DNA of 15,000 nt from NCBI GenBank assembly GCA_016946835.1, contig JACVTC010000178.1:137501-152500 (forward strand), given 5' to 3'. Positions 6,934 through 14,614 of this stretch are shown here, piece after piece (position 1 is the first letter of the stretch; each line of letters starts with the position of its first letter). The position numbers and the translations under genes are program-made. A model generated the notes under the pieces. It ran no database searches, was not told the DNA's origin, and worked only from the letters and a program-made list of their open reading frames with translations. This stretch comes from Neocallimastix lanati (nom. inval.) (lineage: Eukaryota > Neocallimastigomycota > Neocallimastigomycetes > Neocallimastigales > Neocallimastigaceae).

Positions 6934-9900
6934 ATGAACCAAGCAAATAATCAAGGCTTCTTAAGAAACACTCAGAAAACAGTAAATGATCCACCACTGT
7001 TTTCTGGTATCAAGAGGGAATTCGACGGGTTCCTAACCAGAGCCGAAATTGCTATGGAATCCAACCCACATGGAATTAATAATGATATCGCAAAAGTCAA
7101 ATTCATAATTTCTTATTTAATTGGAGAACCTTTAGACTGGGCTTCGTCTTTGAGACGCAACAATGACGAAATTTTGAATTCCTATGAAAATTTCATTAAT
7201 GAACTTAGAGCTCGTTATGGTGAAGAAGAAGTTAATACTGTAATTGCTAATGGGAAACTTTGTTCAATCCGTCAACATAAGTTTGGCCACGTTAACGATT
7301 ACATTAATGAATTCAATAAAGTTGCAAGAAACTCAGACTTCAACGAGTCTGCAAAAATATACATGTTTATCAAAGGATTACATTATAAAATGAGAGAACA
7401 TCTTGCCGTGGTCAATCCGAACCCAAACAATTTAAGAGCTTTGTTTACTGACGTTATTAGCATTGAGAGTTTAACCAAAAGACACAGTATTAATGAATTT
7501 TATTTTCATCAATACAATCACCGAAACAACGCTAGTTCCAGTACACAACTCACTAATAATGATCCCATGGAAGTTGACCTCTATCGAATCAAGAGAGGTC
7601 AAAGGAATACCAACTATTTCCCATCCAACAAGAAATTGTACCAGGAGAATGTTAACTCTAAGGAAGAAGAAAGAAGAAAAGGTCTTTGCTACTATTGTAA
7701 GCAACCAGGGCATCTTAAATTTAATTGCCCGAACAAGAAGAGGCCCGCTACAGTTAAAATGATCAACAAGAAAGAAAGAAATGATAATATTGCATCTACT
7801 AGCTTAAGAAGAATCAGAAGAATCAACAGCCAAGAAGATATTTTGAAAGTCAGAAAAATTGTTGAAGAGCAAAACTCACTCTTGACCAAGAAAAGTAACA
7901 TTATTGATTTTTATATCAAAACAAACGATACAGAAGAAGTAAAGGCAAGAGTTTTGATTGATTCTGGTTCAGATCTTAACTTTATTCACCCAGAATTTGC
8001 GAAGGCTTTTGGAATCAAAACCCAACAAATTGAAGAACCATTCCGTGTTACTGGTCTTGGTTACGGAATATCAACAGTTAAAAAGGAAACGGAGAAGTGC
8101 ATTTTACGTTTAAAAAATCACTTAGAAACCATTCAATTGTATGTACTCAGAATTCCTGATGTTGATATTATTTTAGGTCTACCTTGGATTGAGAAGCATT
8201 CGCCTTATAATTACCACGACGCAAAGAAGATCTCCTTTGGCTCAGGATTTTGCGCTAGACACTGTAATAACGGTAAAAGAAAAAGAAAGAACAAGATCAA
8301 GAACAAGAAAAAGAACAAAGGAAAAGAATCTGCTACCGACTTGGAAGAAAATAAAATTATTGAAGACTCAAGAAAAAGAAAATCTTTCTTTGACTCCGAT
8401 TCCGAATCTGATTCTGAAGAAGAAATTTCTATTCGTGGCCGCCGAACTCGTATTAGAACTTGTACTGAATTTATTAATAGTGATAGCGATAGTGATATTA
8501 ATGATACTTTTATGTTAGATAATTTTAGTGATAGCATTAGTGATAGCGATAATTTTAGTGATAGTGATGATATTATTGTTATGAATTGTGATAGTAAAAC
8601 TAGTAAAAATAGTTTAAAGATCTTAAAGAAAATTTGTGAATCAAGTAAATGTAAGAAATTAAATGTAATTGAAAAATGTAATAATGAAAATAATAATTTA
8701 AATAAAGATGATGAAAAGGTCGAAGTACCTGAAATCTATTTGATGTTTAAAGAAGTGTTTAATGAAAATAATTGTAATGTGTTACCTCCGCATCGTAATT
8801 ATGATTGTGAGATTAAATTAAAAGATAATTGTAGTTTATTTTATGGACCGTTGTATCCTTTAACTGAGACGGAGAGAGAAGAATTAAAGAAATATTTAGA
8901 AGAAAATTTAAAAAAGGGTTTTATTAGAAAATCTTCTTCTCCCGCTGGAGCACCTATTTTATTTGTTAAAAAAAAGGATGGTACATATAGATTAGTTATT
9001 GATTATAGAAAATTAAATGAAATGACCATCCGTAACTCTTACCCTCTTCCTTTAATTAGTGAATTGTTGGATAGAGTTAAAGGTGCTAAATATTTTACTA
9101 AGTTAGATTTAAAATCTGCCTATAACTTAGTAAGAATTAAAGAAGGTGACGAGTACAAAACTGCCTTTCGCACAAGATATGGGCACTTTGAATATCTCGT
9201 TATGCCTTTTGGGCTTAAGAATGCCCCTGCTACATTCCAACATTTTATAAATGATGTTCTCAGTGATTACTTAGATTATTTTGTAATCTCTTATATTGAT
9301 GACATTTTAATTTATTCTAATACTTTAGAAGAACATCATGTACATGTCAAGAAAGTTTTAAGAAAATTGTTAGAGAATCATTTAGTTGTTAAATTAGAAA
9401 AGTGTGAATTTGATGTAACTGAAACTACTTTTCTTGGTTATGTTTTATCAAGAGATGGAATTAAAATGGATAAAGAAAAAGTTAAAGCAATTTTAGATTG
9501 GCCTGTTCCAACAAACGTTAAAGAAATTCAATCGTTTATTGGACTTTGTAATTATTACAGAATTTTTATTAAAGACTTTGCGAAAATTGCAAATCCTCTC
9601 CACAAATTAACTAGAAAAAATGTTCCTTTTAATTGGAGTTCTGAACAACAAAAAGCGTTTGATACTTTAAAAGAATTATTTACTACTGCTCCTATTTTGA
9701 AACATCCTGATAGCAACAAACAATTCATTGTTGAAACTGATGCTAGTAATTTTGCTGTTGGTGCAATTCTTTCTCAGGAATTTGATGGGCATTTGCATCC
9801 AATTGCTTTTATTTCTACTAGCTTAACTAAATCCCAAAGAAATTACCCTATCTATGACAAAGAACTTCTTGCTATTAAAGTTGCATTGGAAGGATGGAGA

Positions 9901-11703
9901 CATTACTTAGAAGGAGCTCGCCATCAGTTTATTATTTATACTGATCATAAAAATTTAACCTTTCCTCGAAAACCCGAACTCCTTTCCCAACGTCAAATCC
10001 GTTGGTATGAATTCTTATCTAGATTTGATTTTAAACTAATTTACAGAGCTGGTAAAAAGTCGGGTAAACCAGATATTTTATCAAGACGTAGTGATCATTT
10101 ATTTGCTAGTGTTCGTCCTATTTCATGCGTTATTAATTCATGTAGTTTTAAGAATGATTCTTTAATCTCCTCTATTCATGATTCTCTAGCTAATGATGAA
10201 TTCTATTGCAAAATAACTGAATTTCTTAAAAATGATAAATCAAAAGATCCTCCTTTTAGTAAAATCGATAAATTTTCTCTTGACAAAAATGGTTATTTAC
10301 TTTTTGAAAATTTAATTTATGTTCCCAATAAAATTAGAATAAGAGTTTTAGAACTCCATCATGACTCTATTTCTGCTGGTCATTTTGGAATTAATAAAAC
10401 TATTGAACTTATTTCTCGTAATTTCTGGTGGCCTAAATTACAAAAAGATGTTAAAATGTTTATTAAATCTTGTGAAATTTGTTCAAAATCCAAAATCCCA
10501 AGACATAAGCCATATGGTTTACTTTCTCCACTTTCTACACCAAATAGAGCCTGGTCTGCTATCTCTATGGATTTTATTGTTGAACTTCCGAAATCCAAAG
10601 ATATGACCACTATAATGGTTGTTGTGGATCGCTTAACTAAAATGGCTCATTTTATACCATTTAGATGTCTTCCTACTGCTTCTATTGCTGCTGATTCTTT
10701 CATTGCTAATATTTTTAAACTTCATGGTTTCCCCGATTCTATTATTTCTGATCGTGGTTCTCAATTTACCTCTGATTTTTGGAATCGTCTTTGCTCTCTT
10801 TTAAATATTAAGCATTTTTTTTCTACTGCTAATCATCCGCAGACTGATGGTCAAACGGAAAGGGTGAACTCGATATTGGAACAATATCTTCGTTGTTTCA
10901 TTAACGAAAAACAAAATAATTGGTTTGATTTATTACCTTTTGCAGAATTTTCTTATAACAATACTTTACAACAATCAATAAATCAATCACCATTTTTTGC
11001 AAATTATGGATTTAATCCAAAGTTTAATCCTGAGATTCCTTCAAACGAGAATCCACATAGAGCTGAAAAAAGAATATTGAATATTAACGAAAACATAAAG
11101 TTTTTAAAAGAAAATTTAGAACAAGCGAAAAAGACTTATAAAAAATATGCAGATTTAAAAAGAATGGATTCTCCTGATTTTAAAGTAGGAAATAAAGTTT
11201 ATCTTTTAAAGGGTAATACAACAAAGAAAAATAAAAAATTATCTGACCAACTAATAGGACCCTTTGAAATCATTAGAAAAGTTAGTGATTTAGCGTATGA
11301 ACTTAAACTTCCTAATAATATGCGCTGTCACCCTGTATTCCATGTTTCGCTCCTCGAACCTTACCATGAAAATGAATTCCCAAACAGAAGAAATACTCGT
11401 AGAAGAAATATTAATCTTACTACGGATACAATTAATAGAAGTCCTGAAAGAATAATTAAAATGAAAACTTTTAACAATAAAAATCGTTACTTGATTAAAT
11501 GGAAAGGATGCGATTCTAATGAAAATACTTGGATCGATGAAGATCAAATTTTTGATAAACAATTAATACAAGAATACTATAGAAAAGAAAAGAAGAATAA
11601 ATCTTCGAATATTAACAATGAATTTTGCCAACTACCTGAAGATTCGAACGAGTACTATGTTAGGCATAAATATCAACCTTTTGTGATCGATCTTCCTTCC
11701 TAA
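6934..11703 (+). CDS. Gypsy Gag-Pol polyprotein with chromodomain
   Basis: 1589 residues from the first ATG; upstream in-frame codons (open from 6868) contain only TTG. Gag capsid region about 69-135; zinc knuckle C252, C255, H260, C265. Protease DSG at 343-345, ILGLPW at about 413-418. Then a basic stretch (446-465) and Ser-Asp-rich tract (485-546), an unusual protease-RT linker. Reverse transcriptase: D725, YIDD 787-790. RNase H: D936, E977, D1004, D1047. Integrase: H1143, H1150, C1180, C1183; D1213, D1273, E1309; GPF at 1442-1444. Chromodomain about 1504-1551, with YLIKWKG (W1523) and NTW (W1533), then a 38-residue tail. Gag forms particles, protease cuts the polyprotein, RT/RNase H makes DNA, integrase inserts it; chromodomains of this family steer integration to marked chromatin. 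The single frame implies Gag and Pol are made in equal amounts, as in Tf1. Confidence 0.95.
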   Translation: MNQANNQGFLRNTQKTVNDPPLFSGIKREFDGFLTRAEIAMESNPHGINNDIAKVKFIISYLIGEPLDWASSLRRNNDEILNSYENFINELRARYGEEEVNTVIANGKLCSIRQHKFGHVNDYINEFNKVARNSDFNESAKIYMFIKGLHYKMREHLAVVNPNPNNLRALFTDVISIESLTKRHSINEFYFHQYNHRNNASSSTQLTNNDPMEVDLYRIKRGQRNTNYFPSNKKLYQENVNSKEEERRKGLCYYCKQPGHLKFNCPNKKRPATVKMINKKERNDNIASTSLRRIRRINSQEDILKVRKIVEEQNSLLTKKSNIIDFYIKTNDTEEVKARVLIDSGSDLNFIHPEFAKAFGIKTQQIEEPFRVTGLGYGISTVKKETEKCILRLKNHLETIQLYVLRIPDVDIILGLPWIEKHSPYNYHDAKKISFGSGFCARHCNNGKRKRKNKIKNKKKNKGKESATDLEENKIIEDSRKRKSFFDSDSESDSEEEISIRGRRTRIRTCTEFINSDSDSDINDTFMLDNFSDSISDSDNFSDSDDIIVMNCDSKTSKNSLKILKKICESSKCKKLNVIEKCNNENNNLNKDDEKVEVPEIYLMFKEVFNENNCNVLPPHRNYDCEIKLKDNCSLFYGPLYPLTETEREELKKYLEENLKKGFIRKSSSPAGAPILFVKKKDGTYRLVIDYRKLNEMTIRNSYPLPLISELLDRVKGAKYFTKLDLKSAYNLVRIKEGDEYKTAFRTRYGHFEYLVMPFGLKNAPATFQHFINDVLSDYLDYFVISYIDDILIYSNTLEEHHVHVKKVLRKLLENHLVVKLEKCEFDVTETTFLGYVLSRDGIKMDKEKVKAILDWPVPTNVKEIQSFIGLCNYYRIFIKDFAKIANPLHKLTRKNVPFNWSSEQQKAFDTLKELFTTAPILKHPDSNKQFIVETDASNFAVGAILSQEFDGHLHPIAFISTSLTKSQRNYPIYDKELLAIKVALEGWRHYLEGARHQFIIYTDHKNLTFPRKPELLSQRQIRWYEFLSRFDFKLIYRAGKKSGKPDILSRRSDHLFASVRPISCVINSCSFKNDSLISSIHDSLANDEFYCKITEFLKNDKSKDPPFSKIDKFSLDKNGYLLFENLIYVPNKIRIRVLELHHDSISAGHFGINKTIELISRNFWWPKLQKDVKMFIKSCEICSKSKIPRHKPYGLLSPLSTPNRAWSAISMDFIVELPKSKDMTTIMVVVDRLTKMAHFIPFRCLPTASIAADSFIANIFKLHGFPDSIISDRGSQFTSDFWNRLCSLLNIKHFFSTANHPQTDGQTERVNSILEQYLRCFINEKQNNWFDLLPFAEFSYNNTLQQSINQSPFFANYGFNPKFNPEIPSNENPHRAEKRILNINENIKFLKENLEQAKKTYKKYADLKRMDSPDFKVGNKVYLLKGNTTKKNKKLSDQLIGPFEIIRKVSDLAYELKLPNNMRCHPVFHVSLLEPYHENEFPNRRNTRRRNINLTTDTINRSPERIIKMKTFNNKNRYLIKWKGCDSNENTWIDEDQIFDKQLIQEYYRKEKKNKSSNINNEFCQLPEDSNEYYVRHKYQPFVIDLPS

Positions 11704-11740
11704 AGTTAATCTCGCAGGAGCTCGACTTAAAGGGCGAGAT
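11704..11740 (+). promoter_or_regulatory. Gypsy 3' non-coding end: hairpin and interrupted polypurine tract
   Basis: Between the stop codon and the 3' LTR lies a GC-rich inverted repeat: AATCTCGC (11708-11715) pairs with GCGAGATT (11734-11741, last base in the LTR). The purine-rich tract AAAGGGCGAGA (11729-11739), which should prime plus-strand DNA, is interrupted by C and followed by T. The likely polypurine tract is therefore part of a hairpin arm. Confidence 0.55.
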
Positions 11741-12514
11741 TGTAAAGATATTATTAATATCTTTAAATAATTTTAATTAAATTTAATCATAAATTTAAGT
11801 AAAATTAAAATAAATTTATTTGAAATCACGTGTATAAAATTATTGAAAATATTTTTAACATAATTTCGATTTTTTTCCCAATCATACTAATAAATTAAAA
11901 ATTTCTCTTGTGAAACTAGTATTTGAAAATTATTTCTTTTTATGTAATTTAATTTAAATAATAAGAGTTAAGGTTTTTCACAAGATAAATTAACAACATG
12001 AAACTATGCAATTAGTCATGTTGAAACTTACGGCATTTTATGCTAAATTTATATTAAATAATTATGACAACTTTTATATTATTTTTAAATAGAAAATATA
12101 TAATAAATTTACTAATAATATTTAAATAATAAATAAATAATAAATGAACTCAATTAGAATTGATTATATTTATTTTAGTTATTAATTATAATTCTCTTTA
12201 TTTAGTAATAGTTAATTATTTATTATTAGTTTAGGTTAGTATTGTTTCTAAATAAATAGCTAGATAATATAATTCAATAGGAATTATATATTATAAATGT
12301 AATAAGATAAAAATATAAATAGTTATCAAATTTCATGTATTTTAATCGATGTAATTGTTATTAACGATTTCTTGTTAATAACACTTTAAAATAAATAAAG
12401 ATTTTAATATTTAAAAAATTAATAAAACTTGTTCTTTAAAACTATTATTTTGTGTTTTAGTGTTATTATTGAAGTGTTGATTTATAATCTATTTTTTTTT
12501 TCCAAAACTTTATA
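11741..12514 (+). repeat. 3' LTR of the gypsy element
   Basis: 774 bp, same sequence as 5477-6250 as far as seen by eye. TATA copy at 12314-12321, self-primer copy at 12351-12361, polyadenylation motifs at 12390-12399. It ends CTTTATA, directly followed by the target duplication CAAAA. Confidence 0.95.
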
Positions 12515-12519
12515 CAAAA
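12515..12519. repeat. Target site duplication CAAAA, right copy (gypsy element)
   Basis: Matches 5472-5476 exactly and returns the reader to the interrupted copia sequence. Confidence 0.92.
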
Positions 12520-12572
12520 GTATTTCTGGACCCAAGTTTAAATATTTCTCAGACTTCATCATGGAAATGTAG
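12520..12572 (+). pseudogene. Displaced C-terminal end of copia pol
   Basis: In the frame set by the last copia codon before the insertion (its first base is A5476), this stretch encodes 17 residues and then TAG at 12570-12572. The segment has the spacing typical of copia ends after DxLTK: a Gly-Pro-Lys then aromatic residues (F, Y, F). It is separated from the rest of pol by the gypsy element and has no start of its own. Confidence 0.8.
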
Positions 12573-12585
12573 AAAATGCCAATGT

Positions 12586-12593
12586 AGGGGGAA
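12586..12593 (+). promoter_or_regulatory. Copia polypurine tract
   Basis: AGGGGGAA lies directly before the TG of the 3' LTR. A G-run of this kind is rare in this AT-rich window and sits where plus-strand DNA synthesis is primed. Confidence 0.85.
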
Positions 12594-12868
12594 TGTTAAA
12601 TATCACAGTTATGTGTTTAATTACATTGTACATTATACTACATTATTAAGTGTAAAATATTTTTTTATTCGATAATATAATGCAGTGTAACGTTAAATGT
12701 TACCAATAATGTTAGACTAGAAAATAAATATAAATAACATGTAATAACATATTCTTAAATGAATAAGGTCTTTCTAAATGTAAAAGCAATAAATAAATAA
12801 ATAAATAAATAAATAAACACATAATAAAATATAAATATCATTTCTGAATTTAAGTGTTATATTTAACA
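12594..12868 (+). repeat. 3' LTR of the copia element
   Basis: 275 bp, identical by eye to 878-1152, with TG...CA ends and the 10-bp terminal inverted repeat. AATA array with AATAAA motifs at 12788-12817. Followed by TTATT. Confidence 0.95.
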
Positions 12869-12873
12869 TTATT
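12869..12873. repeat. Target site duplication TTATT, right copy (copia element)
   Basis: Matches 873-877 exactly. Confidence 0.93.
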
Positions 12874-12877
12874 AATA

Positions 12878-13051
12878 TTAAATTCTGTTAATTTTAATCA
12901 TGTAATTAAAATATATTCCTCTTCCATTAATTTGTTGGAATTTAATATTGTAATATACTTTGCACACTATTTTCGATAAAATAATAAATCTTTTGAAAAA
13001 ATTATAATAAAAAAGTAATTTTGTTAATACCTTTTGATCTGGATGTTCCAT
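12878..13051 (-). CDS. Small unrecognised open frame, possible first exon
   Basis: A 57-residue minus-strand frame starts MEHPDQKVLTKLLFYYNFF and is rich in aromatic and basic residues; I do not recognise it. The first seven codons are notably richer in G and C than the surroundings and end in AAG followed by GTATTAAC, which could be a splice donor. In that case only those codons are exon, and the rest, as well as the copia insertion, would lie in an intron of a minus-strand gene. The decayed ankyrin gene at 1-604, which lacks an ATG, lies downstream on the same strand. This link is speculative; the donor is not the canonical GTATGT, and no acceptor of matching phase was found. Chance is also possible. 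Confidence 0.2.
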   Translation of the reverse strand: MEHPDQKVLTKLLFYYNFFKRFIILSKIVCKVYYNIKFQQINGRGIYFNYMIKINRI

Positions 13052-13341
13052 AATCTATAATTATATCATAATAATAATTAAAACTATATAATGACTTTAT
13101 ATTTCAATTAGAATTAAAAAAAATTATTCCTTGGGAAAAAAAAAAAAACTAATAATAATATTATTATTATTATTATAACTAATTCATTAATCTTAATTAT
13201 TTTTTAGTAGGATGAAAAAATATTGAATTTATTTGATCAATAAAAAAAAAAAAAAAATTTAATTTTTTTTATTTAATTCAAAAAATGTTAAAATTAATTA
13301 ATTTAACTGTAAATACAATATATTCATCTTCAATTTCATTT
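13052..13341. other. AT-rich intergenic stretch with inverted AAT/ATT repeat
   Basis: No gene is seen. It contains A tracts at about 13136-13148 and 13243-13257. Between about 13150 and 13178 an AAT array turns into an ATT array, a perfect inverted repeat that could form a cruciform. Confidence 0.5.
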
Positions 13342-13449
13342 TTATATAGCCTGCTCTTCAATATCACCCTTAACATCTAATAAAAAAAATTTCCACATTT
13401 AAATGACTTTTCATTTAATATCAGATTATTTATTACTAATTCATGTAAC

Positions 13450-13450
<1 letters not shown>

Positions 13451-13488
<38 letters not shown>
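13451..13488. repeat. T38 homopolymer
   Basis: An unbroken run of 38 T inside the minus-strand ankyrin-like gene, read there as Lys codons. Confidence 0.9.
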
Positions 13489-13491
<3 letters not shown>

Positions 13492-13525
13492 GATAGCATT
13501 CTATTAATAATAGATTTAAACCATA

Positions 13526-13550
13526 TTTTTTTTTTTTTTTTTTTTTTTTT
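13526..13550. repeat. T25 homopolymer
   Basis: A second long T run in the same gene, 37 bases from the first. Confidence 0.9.
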
Positions 13551-13676
13551 AATGATATAAGTTTCTTTAGGATTTAATAATAAATATTTTAATAATTCCG
13601 TATTATCATTTTTACAGATAATAATTAATGGTATATCTCCATCTTTATATGTTTCATTAATTATTTCTTCAATCAT

Positions 13677-14256
13677 TAATTTATTTTTCTATTTTTCAAT
13701 ACAACCTTTTATTTTTTTTATATTCAAATGACAATAAGTAATGTTTCATTATTATCTATTTCATTATTATTAAATCAATTAAATATGTTAATTTTCTTTT
13801 TTATTATTTTGTTTTTCGTTTTCGTTTTTGTTTTTCTTTTTTGTTTTTTTTTATAATATATTTTATTTAAAGATAGTATTAAAGAAAATTAAATTGGCAA
13901 GAAGTAATAATTATGTAGAAAAGTCACTTTCTTTTATATATTTAATTCAAAAAAGAATATGAATATTATATAAAATATACTAATAAAATATACTATCAAA
14001 ATAATATAATAAAAATATAAAAAATTCATTAAAAATTCTAAAATAATTTAATAATATTTTTGGAGGAAATAATTTTGAAATGTTCTACTTTTTTAAAAAT
14101 AAGAAATTATTATTATCATATAATTATTTTTACTATGTTATTATTTATATAATGTTTAATTTTATAAAATGTTATTTTCATAATTTATAAAATTGTTTTC
14201 ATGTGACTAATATTAGTTTTTTTTTTTTTTTTTTTTGTTATTAATAATTAAAGTTT
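13677..14256. other. AT-rich intergenic stretch, with a T-rich CGTTTT-containing tract
   Basis: No gene is seen. At about 13800-13851 there is a nearly pure T tract broken by G and CG (TTTTTCGTTTTCGTTTTTG), about 130-175 bp upstream of the minus-strand ankyrin-like start; such dA:dT tracts often mark promoters, but this is inference only. A T tract lies at about 14219-14236. Confidence 0.4.
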
Positions 14257-14421
14257 TTATTTAGGATTTATAAAACTATTTTCACTAAATATTACTTCAA
14301 TCATATTTTGATTTTTATTTAAATGAATGAATTCTTTAAATTCATTACTGATAATATCCTCTTCCTCTTCATTATAGGTGGAATTTATTAAAAAAAAAAA
14401 AAAAAAAGTTGATAAAACTTC
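14257..14421 (-). other. Coding-like fragment, possible last exon
   Basis: The minus-strand frame is open from a stop at 14422-14424 down to TAA at 14257-14259, but has no ATG before its last third. After a run of Phe codons from a T tract it reads STYNEEEEDIISNEFKEF and further mixed charged and hydrophobic residues to the end. The T tract upstream of it could be a splice-acceptor pyrimidine tract, with ATGAAG shortly after. I do not recognise the protein. It may be a last exon, a gene remnant or chance. Confidence 0.25.
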
Positions 14422-14461
14422 TTAATATTTTATATACATTTATTAAAATTATAATTGTTTA

Positions 14462-14614
14462 TTAGTTATGATATTGATTGTGATGGTTGTAGTAGTGGTA
14501 ATTGTGGTAGCCGTAACTATGATATCTGTGGTAGAAAGCGTGATTGTAAAAATGATTGTTAAAACTTTTGGGATATATATATACTATGACTACTATGACC
14601 ATTAAGTTAAACAT
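14462..14614 (-). CDS. Small His/Tyr/Asn-rich peptide with hydrophobic N-terminus
   Basis: A 50-residue minus-strand frame from ATG 14612-14614 to TAA 14462-14464. Residues 1-14 (MFNLMVIVVIVYIY) are strongly hydrophobic and could be a short signal peptide or membrane anchor. Residues 15-50 contain nine His, ten Tyr/Phe-class aromatics or more and many Asn, in motifs like YHSYGYHNYHYYNHHNQYHN. There are no Cys and almost no Lys or acidic residues. Local GC content is clearly above the neighbourhood, which suggests selection on the sequence. His/Tyr-rich secreted peptides can bind metals or be cross-linked, but no family is recognised, so this is only a possibility. The opposite strand also has an open frame (14468-14605, Val/Ile-rich), which weakens the case. 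Confidence 0.4.
   Translation of the reverse strand: MFNLMVIVVIVYIYPKSFNNHFYNHAFYHRYHSYGYHNYHYYNHHNQYHN

Larger units (their letters stand above)
5477..12514 (+). mobile_element. Ty3/gypsy LTR retrotransposon of chromovirus (Tf1/sushi-like) type, apparently complete
   Basis: 7,038 bp with two 774-bp LTRs that look identical, a perfect 5-bp target duplication, and a single uninterrupted Gag-Pol frame in the order Gag, protease, RT, RNase H, integrase, chromodomain. The order and the C-terminal chromodomain place it among chromoviruses. The single frame and a self-priming type primer site resemble Tf1 of fission yeast. No frameshift or stop was seen and all catalytic residues are present, so it may be active. 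It sits in the same orientation as the copia element it interrupts. Confidence 0.95.
878..12868 (+). mobile_element. Ty1/copia LTR retrotransposon, deletion derivative, split by a nested gypsy element
   Basis: Two 275-bp LTRs that look identical, bounded by TTATT duplications, enclose a gag fragment and a pol frame in the order integrase, reverse transcriptase, RNase H, which is the defining order of Ty1/copia elements. A primer site follows the 5' LTR, and a polypurine tract (AGGGGGAA, 12586-12593) abuts the 3' LTR. The total span is 11,991 bp, but 7,043 bp of this are the gypsy insertion and its duplicated target, leaving about 4.95 kb of copia sequence. The Gag zinc knuckle and the protease active site are missing between about 1660 and 1700. 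Identical LTRs mean insertion was recent. The copy is probably non-autonomous, first by internal deletion and then by the gypsy insertion. Confidence 0.93.
13342..13676 (-). pseudogene. Homopolymer-damaged ankyrin-like protein gene
   Basis: The minus-strand frame starts at ATG 13674-13676 and reads 99 residues to TAG at 13377-13379. Residues about 10-38 (DGDIPLIIICKNDNTELLKYLL) resemble one ankyrin unit. Two poly-Lys runs are then encoded by T25 (13526-13550) and T38 (13451-13488); the residues between and after them (FKSIINRMLSL, TLHELVINNLIL) look like ordinary protein. Beyond the stop, coding character continues in another frame (LDVKGDIEEQAI, to TAA at 13342-13344), so a one-base change in the T-rich run at the end probably broke the frame. 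It looks like a short ankyrin-type gene invaded by slippage. Its relation to the left ankyrin pseudogene is unknown; function is not assignable. Confidence 0.5.

Noticed and set aside
8189-8537. Overlapping frames on both strands in the Gag-Pol linker
   Set aside because: Low-complexity Lys/Arg and Ser-Asp codons leave all frames open; only the polyprotein frame has domains on both sides.
13451-13550. Poly-Lys as a real lysine-rich protein domain
   Set aside because: The Lys runs come from pure T runs with no codon variation, as expected of slippage rather than selected protein sequence.
14468-14605. Plus-strand Val/Ile-rich 45-residue frame
   Set aside because: It is the antisense of the His/Tyr/Asn-rich frame. 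A monotonous Val run without other features is more likely a shadow, though this choice is not certain.
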